From the NCBI GenBank assembly GCA_024641255.1, contig JAHEDL010000138.1, positions 1 to 5,724 on the forward strand: DNA of 5,724 nucleotides. Reading direction: 5' to 3'. The translations under genes were made by a program, and so were the position numbers. Source of the DNA: Pseudorhodobacter sp. (GTDB taxonomy: Bacteria > Pseudomonadota > Alphaproteobacteria > Rhodobacterales > Rhodobacteraceae). Shown piece by piece: positions 5,261-5,724 of the stretch. Below the pieces are notes generated by a model. It saw only the letters and a program-made list of their open reading frames with translations, did not search any database and was not told the origin of the DNA. Positions within the stretch are counted from its first letter, which is position 1, and every line of letters begins with the position of its first letter.

Positions 5261-5724
5261 CCGGATCGACGGGGTCTGGCCGCAGGCACCGGCCTTGGCG
5301 GGCTATGGCACGGCCACGGTGGGCGTGCGCACGCTTCGGCTGACCCATCCGGCACAACTGGATGTTACCGATCCGGCGCTTCCGCTGCGCGACAGGGTTC
5401 TGACGGTTGAACTTTGGTATCCGGCGGTTTGTGACAGTGGGTTAACCAATTCTGCCGGGGATTGTGACAGCCAATTAACCAAGCCTGCGGTTTATGACAC
5501 GCTGTTAAGAGATGGCGTTACGCCGCTGCGCTTGCACGGGCGCGCGCGGCGCGATGCGGCGGCGCAGGCGGGGGATTTTCCGTTGGTGATCTTGTCGCAT
5601 GGTTATCCGGGCAACCGGATGCTGCTGGGGCATTTTGGCGAAACGCTGGCGTCGCGCGGATTTTTGGTGGCAAGTATCGACCACACCGACAGCACCTATG
5701 GCGACAAGGGCGCGTTTTTGTCGA
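5244..5724 (+). CDS. Alpha/beta hydrolase, dienelactone-hydrolase/PAF-acetylhydrolase-like, 3'-truncated by window end
   Basis: An ATG at 5244 opens a frame that runs past the right edge; 160 residues are visible. The N-terminal part has the strand RVLTVELWYPA (51-61), and the sequence after it includes LLRDGVTPLRLHGRARRDA (87-105). Then come the core strand and oxyanion turn LVILSHGYPGN (114-124), the first helix (LLGHFGETLASRGF) and the next strand LVASIDHTDSTYGD. This order fits predicted dienelactone hydrolases and bacterial PAF-acetylhydrolase-like esterases. The nucleophile elbow (GxSxG) and the acid and His of the triad lie beyond the window, so activity cannot be judged. No signal peptide is evident. 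The start overlaps the acetyltransferase by 17 bases and lacks a clear Shine-Dalgarno, suggesting coupled translation. A degenerate in-frame triplication (5424-5513) lengthens the segment after WYPA. Confidence 0.8.
   Translation, partial: MTSSFNRIDGVWPQAPALAGYGTATVGVRTLRLTHPAQLDVTDPALPLRDRVLTVELWYPAVCDSGLTNSAGDCDSQLTKPAVYDTLLRDGVTPLRLHGRARRDAAAQAGDFPLVILSHGYPGNRMLLGHFGETLASRGFLVASIDHTDSTYGDKGAFLS
5424..5513 (+). repeat. Degenerate in-frame tandem triplication inside the hydrolase gene
   Basis: Three units of about 10-11 codons start at 5424, 5457 and 5487. Units 1 and 2 share 22 of 30 bases, including TTGTGACAG and TTAACCAA; units 1 and 3 share 19 of 27. Translated, the units align as AVCDSGLTNS, GDCDSQLTKP and AVYDTLLRD. 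The spacing of C63, C74 and Y84 is 11 then 10 residues, so the frame is kept. Each unit contains the rare leucine codon TTA (residues 67, 78, 88), unusual in this GC-rich DNA. Confidence 0.6.

Noticed and set aside
1..5724. CRISPR array, tRNA, rRNA, insertion sequence or prophage
   Set aside because: No regularly spaced repeats, cloverleaf sequences, transposase or phage motifs were seen on either strand.

Overview
The window is a GC-rich, tightly packed bacterial segment. Codon use is strongly GC-biased, genes are coupled by ATGA overlaps, and intergenic inverted repeats of the CCTCCGG...GTATTT type are present. I associate this combination with alphaproteobacteria of the Rhodobacterales (Rhodobacter/Roseobacter type). 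That placement is an inference from style and recalled genome patterns, not from a marker gene.

Layout. (1) Positions 1-282 hold no convincing gene. They contain a copy of the dispersed intergenic repeat that folds into a 20-bp hairpin (78-130), and a 16-bp near-palindrome (249-264) just before the first gene. (2) Positions 283-3703 are a three-gene operon on the + strand joined by two 4-base ATGA overlaps: an enolase-superfamily (mandelate racemase-like) enzyme, an APH-fold small-molecule kinase resembling hydroxylysine kinase, and a class-III-aminotransferase-fold PLP enzyme with features of the amino-alcohol-phosphate phospho-lyases. (3) A nested inverted repeat (3737-3807) lies between convergent genes and probably terminates transcription; it also supplies the last codons of the next gene. 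(4) Positions 3788-4678 on the - strand encode an endonuclease/exonuclease/phosphatase-family hydrolase with all its signature residues. (5) After a 141-bp divergent spacer come a GNAT acetyltransferase (4820-5260) and, overlapping it by 17 bases, the 5' part of a dienelactone-hydrolase/PAF-acetylhydrolase-like alpha/beta hydrolase that runs off the right edge.

How the genes may work together. The kinase and PLP enzyme are best read as a 'phosphorylate, then eliminate phosphate and ammonia' pair: a hydroxylated amine or amino acid is O-phosphorylated, then converted to an aldehyde. Animals use this two-step logic on 5-hydroxylysine and phosphoethanolamine. Many bacteria are recalled to carry the two domains in one long fusion protein, often with an M23-type peptidase domain between them. 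Here they are separate genes, without the peptidase, and are coupled to an enolase-superfamily enzyme whose usual KxK motif reads KWR. Together they look like a small catabolic cassette for an unidentified amino alcohol or hydroxy-amino acid. This is the most interesting content of the window. No transporter or regulator for it is visible. The genes to the right of 3788 show no evident link to it.
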